Shown here one piece after another: positions 1 through 7,677 of a stretch of DNA of 64,000 nucleotides. The notes under the pieces are model-generated. The model was given only the letters and a program-made list of their open reading frames with translations, was not told the origin of the DNA and did no database searches. The stretch is from Aliiglaciecola sp041538045. GTDB lineage: Bacteria; Pseudomonadota; Gammaproteobacteria; Enterobacterales; Alteromonadaceae. A program made the translations under genes and the position numbers. The stretch lies in the NCBI RefSeq assembly GCF_041538045.1, contig NZ_JBGOSE010000008.1, positions 108,013-172,012 on the forward strand, given 5' to 3'. Within the stretch, counting starts at the first letter, position 1. Each line of letters opens with the position of its first letter.

Positions 1-2
1 AT

Positions 3-248
3 CTAACTGCGTTGTTGTCGATAACGGTGATAGATTTTTCCCCATCGCCATGACAGTCCTAAGTCACTTAGTTTTGAATGGATCTCACTGGGTTGATCGG
101 CACTGTGAATAGGTAGGTCCGAGGATAAATAGCGCACTTGCCAAATGCCGATATTTGCATCCCGCTGGAACTGAATTTTACCAATCAATTGATTTTGCTT
201 ATAAACAAAACAGGTACGTTGGGAGTATCGAATATTATTAGTTAACAT
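3..248 (-). CDS. Small hypothetical protein under a LexA-type operator
   Basis: An 81-residue reading frame, complete with a TAG stop at positions 3-5. I do not recognise the family. It is basic, rich in Arg, Gln and Tyr, ends in YHRYRQQRS, and shows no signal peptide or membrane segment. The ATG has no Shine-Dalgarno sequence. It lies just 3 bases below a near-perfect LexA box that contains a consensus -10 (TATAAT) on this strand, so the transcript could be nearly leaderless. It follows the DUF3080 lipoprotein gene by about 40 bases on the same strand but seems to have its own promoter. An SOS-induced small protein is the inference. It could also be the first gene of an operon running off the window edge. 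Existence as a gene is moderately likely; function unknown. Confidence 0.5.
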   Translation of the reverse strand: MLTNNIRYSQRTCFVYKQNQLIGKIQFQRDANIGIWQVRYLSSDLPIHSADQPSEIHSKLSDLGLSWRWGKIYHRYRQQRS

Positions 249-250
249 GA

Positions 251-266
251 CTGTTATTATATACAG
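251..266 (-). promoter_or_regulatory. Putative LexA (SOS) box overlapping a -10 element
   Basis: The plus strand reads CTGTTATTATATACAG, an exact CTGT-N8-ACAG with an all-A/T core, as in the E. coli consensus. On the minus strand the core includes TATAAT, so LexA binding would cover the -10 hexamer of the gene starting at 248. No good -35 is visible 17 bases upstream. Confidence 0.6.
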
Positions 267-289
267 TTGTTTGGGCTGGGCTAGACTTT

Positions 290-1285
290 TTAATTGCTAG
301 GTTGGCACTGCCTGAATAGGTTTTGCCAAAGTAATTGATGGCGACGAAGAGCATCAATATACAAATCGTAATCTGACTTTCGTTGCCTTAAAAATACTTT
401 AAACTCATTGGCAAGTACTGGATTTTCCTGCAAATCTTGAAAGTAGGGGGCTAAAGTATTGGCAGCGCTTGTTAGCCGGTTTGTTGCCGGTAGGATCTTT
501 TTAATGAAGTTTCGTTGGTATACTAATTTAAGGTCTTCAATTTGTAGAGAAGAGGAGGATACACTGCAAGAAAGCTCACTGAACGCTAGACTCAAGCTAT
601 CATTCAATTCATTTAACCAAATACGCAACTGAATCTGTGTTTGCCAAATTTGGGCTGCCAATGGCTGTTTACGCATGGTATTTAAAGCTGTTTCTAAGTC
701 GTCAATATCTGTCGGTTTAGGTGAATACAAGGTCACTAATAAGCTCAAAGAAGCTTCGTATGCTTGCAGTTGGTTTTGGTTTACTTGGGTAAATAGCTCT
801 GTGTTACTGCTTAAAGTCCGTCTAATCTCGGAACTGCTAAGGATCATTTGCGCCCACACTATAGGAAGGGTTTCCTGTTTATCTGTTATCCATTGACGTA
901 ACTGTTGTTGCTGGTCATTGTCACTAGTTTGTTGAAGGCACTCTTGAAGCCCTTGAATTAACTTAACTTCGTATGCAAACCGTTGCGATGGCAATTGGAC
1001 CTTGCCTAAGGCGGTATTACGCTGCGCAATAAGAAGAGATACAGCACAATGCTTTAAGGCATAAAAATCCCGTAATTTGATGTTCGTTTCCGGAAGGTTA
1101 ACTTTCAATTTTTCAGCAGCAGGATAACCCAATGAAGGGCGGTCATCGTCAAATTGCAACGTAATATTAAGCGCATCGCTAACTTGCTTTTGGTATGCAT
1201 GAAAATTTGCTTGAATTGAGGGTTGACCGCAGGCCGTTAACAACGTTAAACAACCAAAAAACAGCAGCCACTGTGTTGATGACAA
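290..1285 (-). CDS. DUF3080 family lipoprotein
   Basis: Predicted outer-membrane or periplasmic lipoprotein of about 331 residues, family function unknown. The N-terminus is a lipoprotein signal: a hydrophobic stretch followed by the lipobox LTAC, with Cys at about residue 19 in the chosen frame. The rest is a soluble, mostly helical, Gln- and Leu-rich domain of the DUF3080 type found in Vibrio and Alteromonadales. Start choice: an upstream GTG (1292-1294) abuts the purine-rich AAAAGG, too close to be used. A TTG at 1283-1285 lies about 6 bases after AGGTG and gives a tighter signal peptide, so I prefer TTG. It follows the CPXCG gene by about 100 bases on the same strand. DUF3080 membership is from memory of the family pattern. 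Confidence 0.75.
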   Translation of the reverse strand: MSSTQWLLFFGCLTLLTACGQPSIQANFHAYQKQVSDALNITLQFDDDRPSLGYPAAEKLKVNLPETNIKLRDFYALKHCAVSLLIAQRNTALGKVQLPSQRFAYEVKLIQGLQECLQQTSDNDQQQQLRQWITDKQETLPIVWAQMILSSSEIRRTLSSNTELFTQVNQNQLQAYEASLSLLVTLYSPKPTDIDDLETALNTMRKQPLAAQIWQTQIQLRIWLNELNDSLSLAFSELSCSVSSSSLQIEDLKLVYQRNFIKKILPATNRLTSAANTLAPYFQDLQENPVLANEFKVFLRQRKSDYDLYIDALRRHQLLWQNLFRQCQPSN

Positions 1286-1385
1286 ACAAACCACCTTTTC
1301 ACTAATTAATACAATACTTCGCCCAACGAATGTGAGGCACTTTTTGATTAAAAATCTGAACTTAACTTAAGGGTAACACTAACGC

Positions 1386-1598
1386 TTAATATAATTGCTC
1401 ATCATCGGAGTTGATCTTAATTTGAAGTTTACGGTTAAGATCATCAATATGGAGCTTAACGTGAAACTCGTGACAGCAATTGGGACATTCTTCAAAAAAG
1501 TCCTGATCACCATTACTGCAATCTATTCTTATGTGTAAATGATGACCGCATTCTGGACAAGCAATGGTTTGTTCAGTTTCAAATACTTCAGTACTCAT
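1386..1598 (-). CDS. CPXCG motif-containing cysteine-rich protein
   Basis: A 70-residue acidic protein with two CxxC pairs, CPEC at about residues 14-17 and CPNC at about 38-41, plus extra His and Cys residues: a zinc-ribbon-like fold. This is the small CPXCG cysteine-rich family of gammaproteobacteria, whose role is unknown; metal binding is inferred from the motif. The ATG is preceded by GGAG at a 5-base spacing. That Shine-Dalgarno overlaps the stop region of the upstream pteridine reductase gene (8 bases between the two frames), so the pair is co-transcribed and probably translationally coupled. No promoter is visible between them. Confidence 0.85.
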   Translation of the reverse strand: MSTEVFETEQTIACPECGHHLHIRIDCSNGDQDFFEECPNCCHEFHVKLHIDDLNRKLQIKINSDDEQLY

Positions 1599-1606
1599 TA
1601 ATTCTC

Positions 1607-2350
1607 CTATGCGACACTAGGGTTCGCTATGCTGCGACCTCCATCGACCGCCACTATCTGGCCGGTAATGTAAGAAGCTGAGATTAAAAAAGCGATTGCT
1701 TCAGAAATGTCTTTTTCGTTGCCTAACCGACCTAACGGGATCTGAGACAAAATCGCACTTTTTTCATTTTCAGGTAAAGCCGTGTCTGGCCATAAAATTG
1801 CGCCAGGAGCAACACCATTTACACGAACATTAGGGGCCAGTTCTTGTGCAAGTGATTGGGTTAATGTTACTAAAGCGGCTTTAGCCATGCAGTATATAGT
1901 ATGGCCTGACAATGGGCGTTGTGCATGAATATCCACCATATTGATGACAACACCTTGATTTTGTATAAGTTGTTTTTGTAATTTTTGGATTAAAAACAAC
2001 GGGGCTTGAGCGTTACTACCTATTAATGCTTGCCAGTCAGTTAAGGTGAACGTAGTTAGAGGGGTAGGGTAGAAAGCGGATGCATTATTAATCAACACGT
2101 CGATGCGTCCAAATGACGCTATTGCGGACTCGGCTATTTGGTTTAACTGTTGTAAATCACATAGGTCACCTTGAACCCATTTTACTGAATCGATACGTTT
2201 TTCATTTAATTGCGTCGAGAGTGCTTTCACTTGGTCTACCGAGTTGTGACAATGCAGTACAACTCGATAGCCTAAATTGTGTAGATAGTTTGCAGTGTAT
2301 GCGCCAAGACGCTTGGCACTGCCAGTGATAAATACGACTTTGTTTTCCAT
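1607..2350 (-). CDS. folM: Pteridine reductase / dihydromonapterin reductase, SDR family
   Basis: Cytosolic NADPH-dependent short-chain dehydrogenase predicted to reduce dihydropteridines (dihydromonapterin or dihydrofolate). Visible motifs, numbered from MENK: the nucleotide-binding TGSAKRLG at 9-16, with the KR signature of PTR1-type enzymes; NNAS at 88-91; catalytic Tyr153 and Lys157 (YxxxK). Asp140 stands 13 residues before Tyr153, as in trypanosomatid PTR1 (Asp-Tyr-Lys) and unlike the Ser of most SDRs. This separates it from FabG. An upstream ATG at 2366-2368 adds six residues (MKQRSI). I prefer 2350 because GAAG precedes it and it fits the family N-terminus, but both are possible. First gene of a pair with the CPXCG protein. 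The symbol is by functional analogy. Confidence 0.8.
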   Translation of the reverse strand: MENKVVFITGSAKRLGAYTANYLHNLGYRVVLHCHNSVDQVKALSTQLNEKRIDSVKWVQGDLCDLQQLNQIAESAIASFGRIDVLINNASAFYPTPLTTFTLTDWQALIGSNAQAPLFLIQKLQKQLIQNQGVVINMVDIHAQRPLSGHTIYCMAKAALVTLTQSLAQELAPNVRVNGVAPGAILWPDTALPENEKSAILSQIPLGRLGNEKDISEAIAFLISASYITGQIVAVDGGRSIANPSVA

Positions 2351-2445
2351 TATGCTTCGTTGTTTCATTTAGTATAATTGAGAAGACTATCTGGGATAGA
2401 TTGTGGGTACAAGTAGGGTTTTCATTCTGAACTATCGTCTTGGGT

Positions 2446-3306
2446 TTACCCTTGCATGTTTTTTAGTAAAGACGTTGCCGTTTGCAAATAATTGCCACCA
2501 AATAATAATGCGTGATTTAGAATATGGTAAAGCTGGTAAACAGGCTTTCTGAAATTGTACTGCTTACTAAGAGGCCAAGTTTCATTGTAACCTTGATAAA
2601 ACGCCGCAGGAAATTTGTTAAACAATTCGGTCATTGCTATGTCTGTCTCTCTATCTCCATAATAAAAAGCCGGGTCGAATATCACCGGCGTATTATGTTG
2701 AAACCCAGTGTTACCTATCCACAAATCACCATGTAACATCGATGCCTTGGGGTTATGGCCTTGTAATAGCTTCTCAACACTCACAACTACGTTGTCAATA
2801 GCGGCGATAACATGGCCTTTTTCTGCAAGTAGCTGCAACAAATAGCCTATACGTTGTTCTGCAAAAAACTGGGGCCATTTTTTTGCCCACCGGTTCGGTT
2901 GAGGCGTTAAACCAATGAAGTTATCCTCTTGCCACCCATACATATTTTGGGTTTGATTCTGATGCATATTGGCTAACTTTGAACCAAAATCGAACCATGT
3001 TTGTTCACTGCCTTCTACTAATCGAAGGTACTCTAAAACCAGATAACTTTTATTTTCAGAAATACCATAACAGATTACCTTCGGGACTTTGAACTCATTG
3101 GCGTTTGCAAGATGAGTTAAGCCTTCAGCTTCGGCACTAAAATTCGCTAATTTATCTTCATCGTTGAGTTTGACGAAAAACCGTTTTTGTCTATCGGTAA
3201 TACGAAAAGCACGATGGGAATCTCCTTCAGATATTTCACGAATATCATCACATACAAATTCTTGGTTTAATTGTTGACTGATTTGTTCGCTAACAAAATG
3301 CCACAT
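2446..3306 (-). CDS. Fructosamine-3-kinase family protein (deglycation kinase)
   Basis: Cytosolic kinase of the FN3K/YniA family, 286 residues, the usual length. Family members phosphorylate fructosamine or ribulosamine adducts on proteins so that they decompose, repairing glycation. Visible motifs: probable ATP-anchoring Lys46 in FVKL; the catalytic loop HGDLWIGN at 192-199 with Asp194; and the metal-binding DPAFYYGDRE at 211-220 in place of the usual DFG. The ATG at 3304-3306 lacks a clear Shine-Dalgarno. It stands alone, in the same direction as the pteridine reductase gene but about 100 bases from it. Exact substrate cannot be read from sequence. Confidence 0.85.
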   Translation of the reverse strand: MWHFVSEQISQQLNQEFVCDDIREISEGDSHRAFRITDRQKRFFVKLNDEDKLANFSAEAEGLTHLANANEFKVPKVICYGISENKSYLVLEYLRLVEGSEQTWFDFGSKLANMHQNQTQNMYGWQEDNFIGLTPQPNRWAKKWPQFFAEQRIGYLLQLLAEKGHVIAAIDNVVVSVEKLLQGHNPKASMLHGDLWIGNTGFQHNTPVIFDPAFYYGDRETDIAMTELFNKFPAAFYQGYNETWPLSKQYNFRKPVYQLYHILNHALLFGGNYLQTATSLLKNMQG

Positions 3307-3409
3307 AATTTCGACTTAATTTAGCTGTAAATTCTGAGTATGGAACACGCGACAATAATTGATGGTCTTTTTCATTATTAAAATACGTCTTTTATAACTT
3401 TTTGTAACT

Positions 3410-4078
3410 TTAAGAGCTGGGGGCACCCAATATCTCCCCTAGATTATTAAAGGTCTTAAACATTGAGGAAACCATCATCTTGTTGGCTAACCAAATAGGG
3501 AGGTTGCCAGAGGGGTTACCAAAGCCGATATATTCAATCAGCATATTATTTTTTGTTGTGGCTTTTACCAGCCATTGGCCCTGCACATTTTGGATGCGTA
3601 CAAGGTTGTGATTGTTAGACGAATATGCAGGGTAATCTTGGATTGTAATTTTAATATTTTGCAGTTGAGTGTCCATTTCAGTTATGGACTTGGTGATCAT
3701 TTCTCGCTCTTTAACAGGCCAAGGGGCTTTGAATATGGTTCTGACAATTTTCTCCTGTGCAGACGGAGAGGCGAGGAGTTCGACTTTTTCGCAGTTATCA
3801 ATCCAATTAGCGGCGGTATCAATATCATCTAAAAGAGCCACAAAATCCATGGGAGCACCTTTAACAAGAATTGATGCTTTAAGCCAAACATAACCACTGG
3901 GATCACTTGTGGTGTGAACTTTAATATGGCCTTTTTGTTTTACTTGAAGCCAATTTTGACTGACTGGATTGGCAAATACCTGACAGTTCAACACTAAGCA
4001 AACACAGCATATGACGTATTTTAAACATCTATTATATGTTTGTTCTGATTGCATCTTGGCTAATATTTTAGGTATCAT
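3410..4078 (-). CDS. START-domain protein with signal peptide
   Basis: A 222-residue protein. The N-terminus has a basic region, a hydrophobic stretch rich in Val, Cys and Leu (about residues 20-34) and a probable cleavage site near VFANP, so export to the periplasm is predicted. The remainder resembles the bacterial START/SRPBCC lipid-binding fold: KGAPMDFVALLDDI early in the domain, WPVKEREMI in the middle and amphipathic C-terminal helix. Such proteins bind hydrophobic ligands; none can be named here. The ATG is preceded by GGGAGAAGG at short spacing, supporting this start. Transcribed away from thrS. Confidence 0.75.
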   Translation of the reverse strand: MIPKILAKMQSEQTYNRCLKYVICCVCLVLNCQVFANPVSQNWLQVKQKGHIKVHTTSDPSGYVWLKASILVKGAPMDFVALLDDIDTAANWIDNCEKVELLASPSAQEKIVRTIFKAPWPVKEREMITKSITEMDTQLQNIKITIQDYPAYSSNNHNLVRIQNVQGQWLVKATTKNNMLIEYIGFGNPSGNLPIWLANKMMVSSMFKTFNNLGEILGAPSS

Positions 4079-4151
4079 ATGCCCTTCTCCCTGATCGTAG
4101 CAGGGCTGATTTATTTAATTAACTTATTCATTTTTCGGTTTAAGTTGTTTG

Positions 4152-4178
4152 AACACCCTCCATAGGGTGTTTTTTATT
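4152..4178 (+). terminator. Stand-alone intrinsic terminator upstream of thrS
   Basis: Perfect 8-bp stem AACACCCT / AGGGTGTT (4152-4159 and 4164-4171) with loop CCAT, followed by a T-run on the plus strand. No plus-strand gene ends here: the gene on the left is on the minus strand and starts at 4078. It may stop antisense transcription or act as an attenuator if a thrS promoter lies further upstream. Confidence 0.65.
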
Positions 4179-4208
4179 ACTTATACACTTAAAACTGAAA
4201 AATAACTT

Positions 4209-4214
4209 TATAAT
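4209..4214 (+). promoter_or_regulatory. Candidate thrS -10 element
   Basis: Consensus TATAAT about 48 bases before the thrS ATG; a start of transcription near 4221 would give a leader of about 40 bases. No convincing -35 is visible at the right spacing, so this is tentative. Confidence 0.35.
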
Positions 4215-4262
4215 TCACACGTGGCGCTTGGTAGGTGTCACCACTGTGTAAGGGATTATTCA

Positions 4263-6179
4263 ATGCTAACAATTACTCTTCCTGATGGCAGTCAACGCCA
4301 GTTCGAAAATTCCGTTTCCGTATTAGATGTAGCCAATGATATTGGACCAGGGTTAGCGAAAGCTACCATCGCTGGTAAAATAAACGGCCAATTGGTCGAT
4401 GCTGTCGACATGATCACCGAAGACGCTAGTTTACAAATTATTACCGCCAGAGATGAAGAAGGTTTAGAAATTATTCGTCACTCATGTGCGCATTTAATTG
4501 GTCATGCAATCAAACAGCTTTATCCCGATGTGAAAATGGCCATAGGCCCAACCATCGATAATGGTTTTTACTATGACATTGATATGGAACATTCACTCAA
4601 TGAAGATGACTTGGTAAAACTTGAAAAGCACATGTTGAAATTGGCTAAAACAAGTTATGACGTGGTGAAGAAGAAAGTTAGTTGGCAAGAAGCTCGCGAT
4701 ACCTTTGAAGCGCGAGGCGAGAGCTACAAAATAGAAATTTTGGATGAGAACATCAGTAAAGATGACCGTCCAGCATTATACCATCATGAAGAATACGTAG
4801 ACATGTGCCTTGGACCTCACGTGCCTAACATGCGTTTCTGTCAACATTTCAAAATTATGAAAGTGGCAGGGGCTTACTGGCGTGGTAACAGTGACAACAA
4901 AATGTTGCAGCGTATTTACGGCACAGCTTGGGCAGATAAAAAACAACTTAAAGCTTACCTTAATCGTTTGGAAGAAGCTGAAAAGCGTGATCACCGTAAA
5001 ATTGGTAAAGCCCTTGATTTATTCCATTGGCAAGAAGAAGCGCCAGGTATGGTGTTTTGGCACAATGATGGCTGGAGCATATATACCGAGTTAGAGCAGT
5101 ATATCCGTGGTAAGCAACGTGAATACGGCTTTGGCGAAGTGAAAGGGCCTCTGATGATGGACCGTGTACTTTGGGAAAAGTCCGGCCATTGGGATAAATA
5201 TGCGGAAAACATGTTTACTACTGAGTCTGAAAAACGTGAATATGCAATCAAACCCATGAACTGTCCTGGCCACGTGCAGATTTTTAACCAAGGTCTGAAA
5301 TCTTATCGTGACTTACCATTGCGCATGGCGGAATTTGGTTGTTGTCACCGTAACGAACCATCAGGCGCTTTGCATGGTTTGATGCGAGTACGTGGATTCA
5401 CTCAAGATGATGCGCATATTTTCTGTACCGAAGATCAGATACAGGCCGAAGTGGCAAGTTGTATCGAAATGATTTATGAAGTGTACAAAGTATTTGGCTT
5501 CGAAAAAATTGTGGTTAAATTGTCGACTCGTCCAGAAAAACGTGTCGGTTCTGATGAAGTGTGGGACAAAGCTGAACAAAAACTTGCTGATGCACTGACT
5601 TCAAAAGACATTGATTTCCAATATTTGCCTGGAGAAGGGGCGTTTTATGGCCCTAAAATAGAATTTACTCTACACGATTGTTTAGACCGTGCTTGGCAGT
5701 GTGGTACTGTGCAACTTGATTTCTCTATGCCAGAGCGTTTAGGTGCCACTTATGTTGCCGAAGACGGAGAACGTAAAGTACCGGTAATGATTCACCGTGC
5801 AACATTAGGGTCATTAGAACGCTTTATCGGTATTTTGACTGAAGAGTACGCTGGCTTTTATCCTACTTGGTTAGCACCAACTCAAGTTGTGGTAATGAAT
5901 ATTACCGACAAACAGGGGGAATATGCGGCAAATGTAGCGAAAAAATTACAAGAAATTGGAATTAGATCGAAGTCGGACTTGAGAAATGAGAAGATAGGCT
6001 TTAAAATCCGCGAGCACACTCTAAGACGTGTCCCGTTTTTGTTAGTCGTAGGCGACAAAGAAATGGAGGCAAACGAAGTAGCGGTGCGCTCTCGCAAGGG
6101 TGACGACCTCGGTAAATTCTCAATTGAAGGGTTTATGGAGTTGATTAATCAACAGGTCGCATCTAAGCAATTAGATTAA
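4263..6179 (+). CDS. thrS: Threonine--tRNA ligase
   Basis: Class II aminoacyl-tRNA synthetase charging tRNA-Thr in the cytosol; 638 residues against 642 in E. coli. Order: TGS domain (about 1-60), editing domain with HSCAHLIGHAI (residues near 75-85), catalytic core with motif 2 (RNEPSGALHGLMRVRGF) and the zinc-site region MNCPGH, then the C-terminal anticodon-binding domain. Start choice: an upstream in-frame GTG at 4221 would add 14 residues that do not fit the family and lies where the transcript probably begins. The ATG at 4263 has AAGG 9 bases upstream and yields the canonical MLTITLPDGS. infC follows after 19 bases, as in E. coli. Confidence 0.98.
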   Translation: MLTITLPDGSQRQFENSVSVLDVANDIGPGLAKATIAGKINGQLVDAVDMITEDASLQIITARDEEGLEIIRHSCAHLIGHAIKQLYPDVKMAIGPTIDNGFYYDIDMEHSLNEDDLVKLEKHMLKLAKTSYDVVKKKVSWQEARDTFEARGESYKIEILDENISKDDRPALYHHEEYVDMCLGPHVPNMRFCQHFKIMKVAGAYWRGNSDNKMLQRIYGTAWADKKQLKAYLNRLEEAEKRDHRKIGKALDLFHWQEEAPGMVFWHNDGWSIYTELEQYIRGKQREYGFGEVKGPLMMDRVLWEKSGHWDKYAENMFTTESEKREYAIKPMNCPGHVQIFNQGLKSYRDLPLRMAEFGCCHRNEPSGALHGLMRVRGFTQDDAHIFCTEDQIQAEVASCIEMIYEVYKVFGFEKIVVKLSTRPEKRVGSDEVWDKAEQKLADALTSKDIDFQYLPGEGAFYGPKIEFTLHDCLDRAWQCGTVQLDFSMPERLGATYVAEDGERKVPVMIHRATLGSLERFIGILTEEYAGFYPTWLAPTQVVVMNITDKQGEYAANVAKKLQEIGIRSKSDLRNEKIGFKIREHTLRRVPFLLVVGDKEMEANEVAVRSRKGDDLGKFSIEGFMELINQQVASKQLD

Positions 6180-6198
6180 TTTCGTGGAGGAACGACAT

Positions 6199-6738
6199 AT
6201 TAAAGGCGCTAATAATAAGGCTCAAGGCGATAAAGCCAACATCAATGAAGAAATCACAGCGACAGAAGTTCGCTTAATTGGTAAAGAAGGTGAGCAGTTA
6301 GGGATAGTATCTCTTGGAGAAGCTCAAACACTTGCCGACCAAGCTAGTTTGGATCTGGTTGAGATTAGTCCAAACGCTGAGCCGCCTGTATGTAAGGTAA
6401 TGGATTACGGAAAGTTCCTTTTCGAGAAGAGTAAGGCTCAGAAAGAGCAGAAGAAAAAACAAAAGCAAATTCAGGTCAAGGAGATTAAATTTCGCCCTGG
6501 CACTGATGAAGGCGACTACCAGGTAAAACTGCGCAACCTGCGTCGCTTTCTAGAAGGTGGTGATAAGGCCAAGGTAACGATTCGTTTTCGCGGACGTGAA
6601 ATGGCCCACCAAGAGATCGGCATTGAACAACTAAAACGTGTTCGCTCGGATTTAGAAGACATTGCTAACTGCGAATCTTTCCCTCATAGGGTAGAGGGTC
6701 GTCAGATGATCATGGTGCTCGCCCCAATTAAGAAGTAG
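6199..6738 (+). CDS. infC: Translation initiation factor IF-3 (AUU start)
   Basis: IF-3 binds the 30S subunit, prevents premature 50S joining and checks start codons. Sequence matches along its length: N-terminal domain with EVRLIGKEGEQLGIV, the lysine-rich linker, and the C-terminal domain with VKEIKFRPGTDEGDY. A GTG at 6184 is open in frame, but it overlaps the Shine-Dalgarno GGAGG (6186-6190). The codon ATT at 6199-6201, 8 bases after that GGAGG, starts M-K-G-A like E. coli IF-3 (M-K-G-G), giving 179 residues against 180. I therefore annotate the rare AUU start. In E. coli this codon lets IF-3 repress its own translation, and the same autoregulation is inferred here. Confidence 0.95.
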   Translation: MKGANNKAQGDKANINEEITATEVRLIGKEGEQLGIVSLGEAQTLADQASLDLVEISPNAEPPVCKVMDYGKFLFEKSKAQKEQKKKQKQIQVKEIKFRPGTDEGDYQVKLRNLRRFLEGGDKAKVTIRFRGREMAHQEIGIEQLKRVRSDLEDIANCESFPHRVEGRQMIMVLAPIKK

Positions 6739-6756
6739 TAAAGGTTTACAAGTAAC

Positions 6757-6848
6757 TGAGGACCGTAAAATCGGATCTGCACCTTAAGTTCACCTTGCTA
6801 CTATGTTGAAACATCGACCCCAGAGTAGTCATGCAAAGCATGTCCTCA
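6757..6848 (+). promoter_or_regulatory. Structured infC-rpmI leader, candidate L20 operator
   Basis: The 141-base gap between infC and rpmI is long for this operon. TGAGGAC at 6757-6763 is complementary to GTCCTCA at 6842-6848, and a small CATGC/GCATG hairpin sits just inside the right arm. In E. coli ribosomal protein L20 represses rpmI-rplT translation through long-range pairing in this same region, so a similar operator is inferred. Confidence 0.4.
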
Positions 6849-6879
6849 AGTGTGGTCTTAACAATGCGGAGTTTTAGCA

Positions 6880-7077
6880 ATGCCTAAAATGAAATCCAAT
6901 AGTGGAGCAGCCAAGCGTTTTAAAAAAACCGCTTCAGGTCGTTTCAAAAGCAAGCAGTCTCACTTGCGTCACATTTTGACCAAGAAGAGCTCTAAGCGTA
7001 AACGTCACTTACGTGGCAAGAAATTAGCCCATACAGCTGACACTGCGTTGATTCAACGCATGTTACCTTACGTTTAA
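6880..7077 (+). CDS. rpmI: 50S ribosomal protein L35
   Basis: A 65-residue, highly basic ribosomal protein of the large subunit. Begins MPKMKSNSGAAKRFKKT and carries the HLRGKKLAHTAD signature near the C-terminus; full length matches the family. GGAG lies about 10 bases before the ATG. It is 18 bases upstream of rplT and is co-transcribed with it. The preceding 141-base gap has pairing that may mediate L20 feedback. Confidence 0.98.
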   Translation: MPKMKSNSGAAKRFKKTASGRFKSKQSHLRHILTKKSSKRKRHLRGKKLAHTADTALIQRMLPYV

Positions 7078-7095
7078 AGCACAGGAGACTAAAAA

Positions 7096-7452
7096 ATGGC
7101 AAGAGTAAAACGTGGTGTAGTTGCCCGTGCCCGTCATAAGAAGGTACTAAAGCAAGCCAAAGGTTATTACGGAGCTCGTAGTCGAGTTTATCGCGTTGCT
7201 GTACAAGCAGTAACAAAAGCTGGTCAATATGCATACCGTGACCGTCGTCAGCGTAAGCGTCAATTCCGTCAATTATGGATTGCACGTATTAATGCTGCGG
7301 CTCGTCAAAATGGCATGTCTTACAGCCGTTTCATTAACGGTTTGAAGAAAGCGTCTGTCGAAATCGATCGTAAGATCCTTGCTGACATCGCTGTGCATGA
7401 TAAAGGCGCGTTTACTGCATTGGTTGATGCAGCAAAAGGCGCATTGGCTTAA
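7096..7452 (+). CDS. rplT: 50S ribosomal protein L20
   Basis: A 118-residue large-subunit protein needed early in 50S assembly. Contains the characteristic basic N-terminus MARVKRGVVARARHKK, the KGYYGARSRVYRVA block and the C-terminal globular part with RINAAARQNGMSYSRFI. In E. coli L20 also represses the rpmI-rplT part of the operon. The ATG follows AGGAG. A strong intrinsic terminator follows 33 bases after the stop, so the thrS-infC-rpmI-rplT transcript ends here and does not continue into pheST. Confidence 0.98.
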   Translation: MARVKRGVVARARHKKVLKQAKGYYGARSRVYRVAVQAVTKAGQYAYRDRRQRKRQFRQLWIARINAAARQNGMSYSRFINGLKKASVEIDRKILADIAVHDKGAFTALVDAAKGALA

Positions 7453-7484
7453 TTTTTTAACAATTAAGTTTAAGTTCTTTCGGG

Positions 7485-7515
7485 AAAAGGCGAACCAGGA
7501 TGGTTCGCCTTTTTT
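7485..7515 (+). terminator. rplT intrinsic terminator
   Basis: A 12-bp stem AAAAGGCGAACC / GGTTCGCCTTTT with loop AGGAT, whose 3' arm runs into a T-tract. It closes the rpmI-rplT transcript. Confidence 0.92.
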
Positions 7516-7613
7516 CGTTTTAGTGGGCTAATTATTTACTCAAAAAAAAGGATGAAAATAAATAAGTAAATAGCTTAACCGCTAAAAATATATGAAAGAA
7601 GCTATTCAGAACT

Positions 7614-7642
7614 TGCCTTTTACTATCACTTTATAAGATAAT
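7614..7642 (+). promoter_or_regulatory. Sigma-70 promoter of feoAB
   Basis: -35 TTGCCT (7614-7619), 17-base spacer, -10 GATAAT (7637-7642). Transcription would start near 7649, inside the Fur box. Confidence 0.6.
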
Positions 7643-7643
7643 A

Positions 7644-7662
7644 AATGAAAATAGTTCTCATT
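7644..7662 (+). promoter_or_regulatory. Fur box of feoAB
   Basis: AATGAAAATAGTTCTCATT matches the Vibrio-type consensus AATGANAATNATTNTCATT with one mismatch and has perfect AATGA/TCATT ends. It overlaps the predicted transcription start, so Fe-Fur would block the promoter. Confidence 0.75.
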
Positions 7663-7677
7663 TGTGGTCAGTTAATT

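Noticed and set aside
6992..7285. A 97-codon minus-strand frame across rpmI and rplT
   Set aside because: Entirely antisense to two certain ribosomal protein genes; codon pattern is a shadow.
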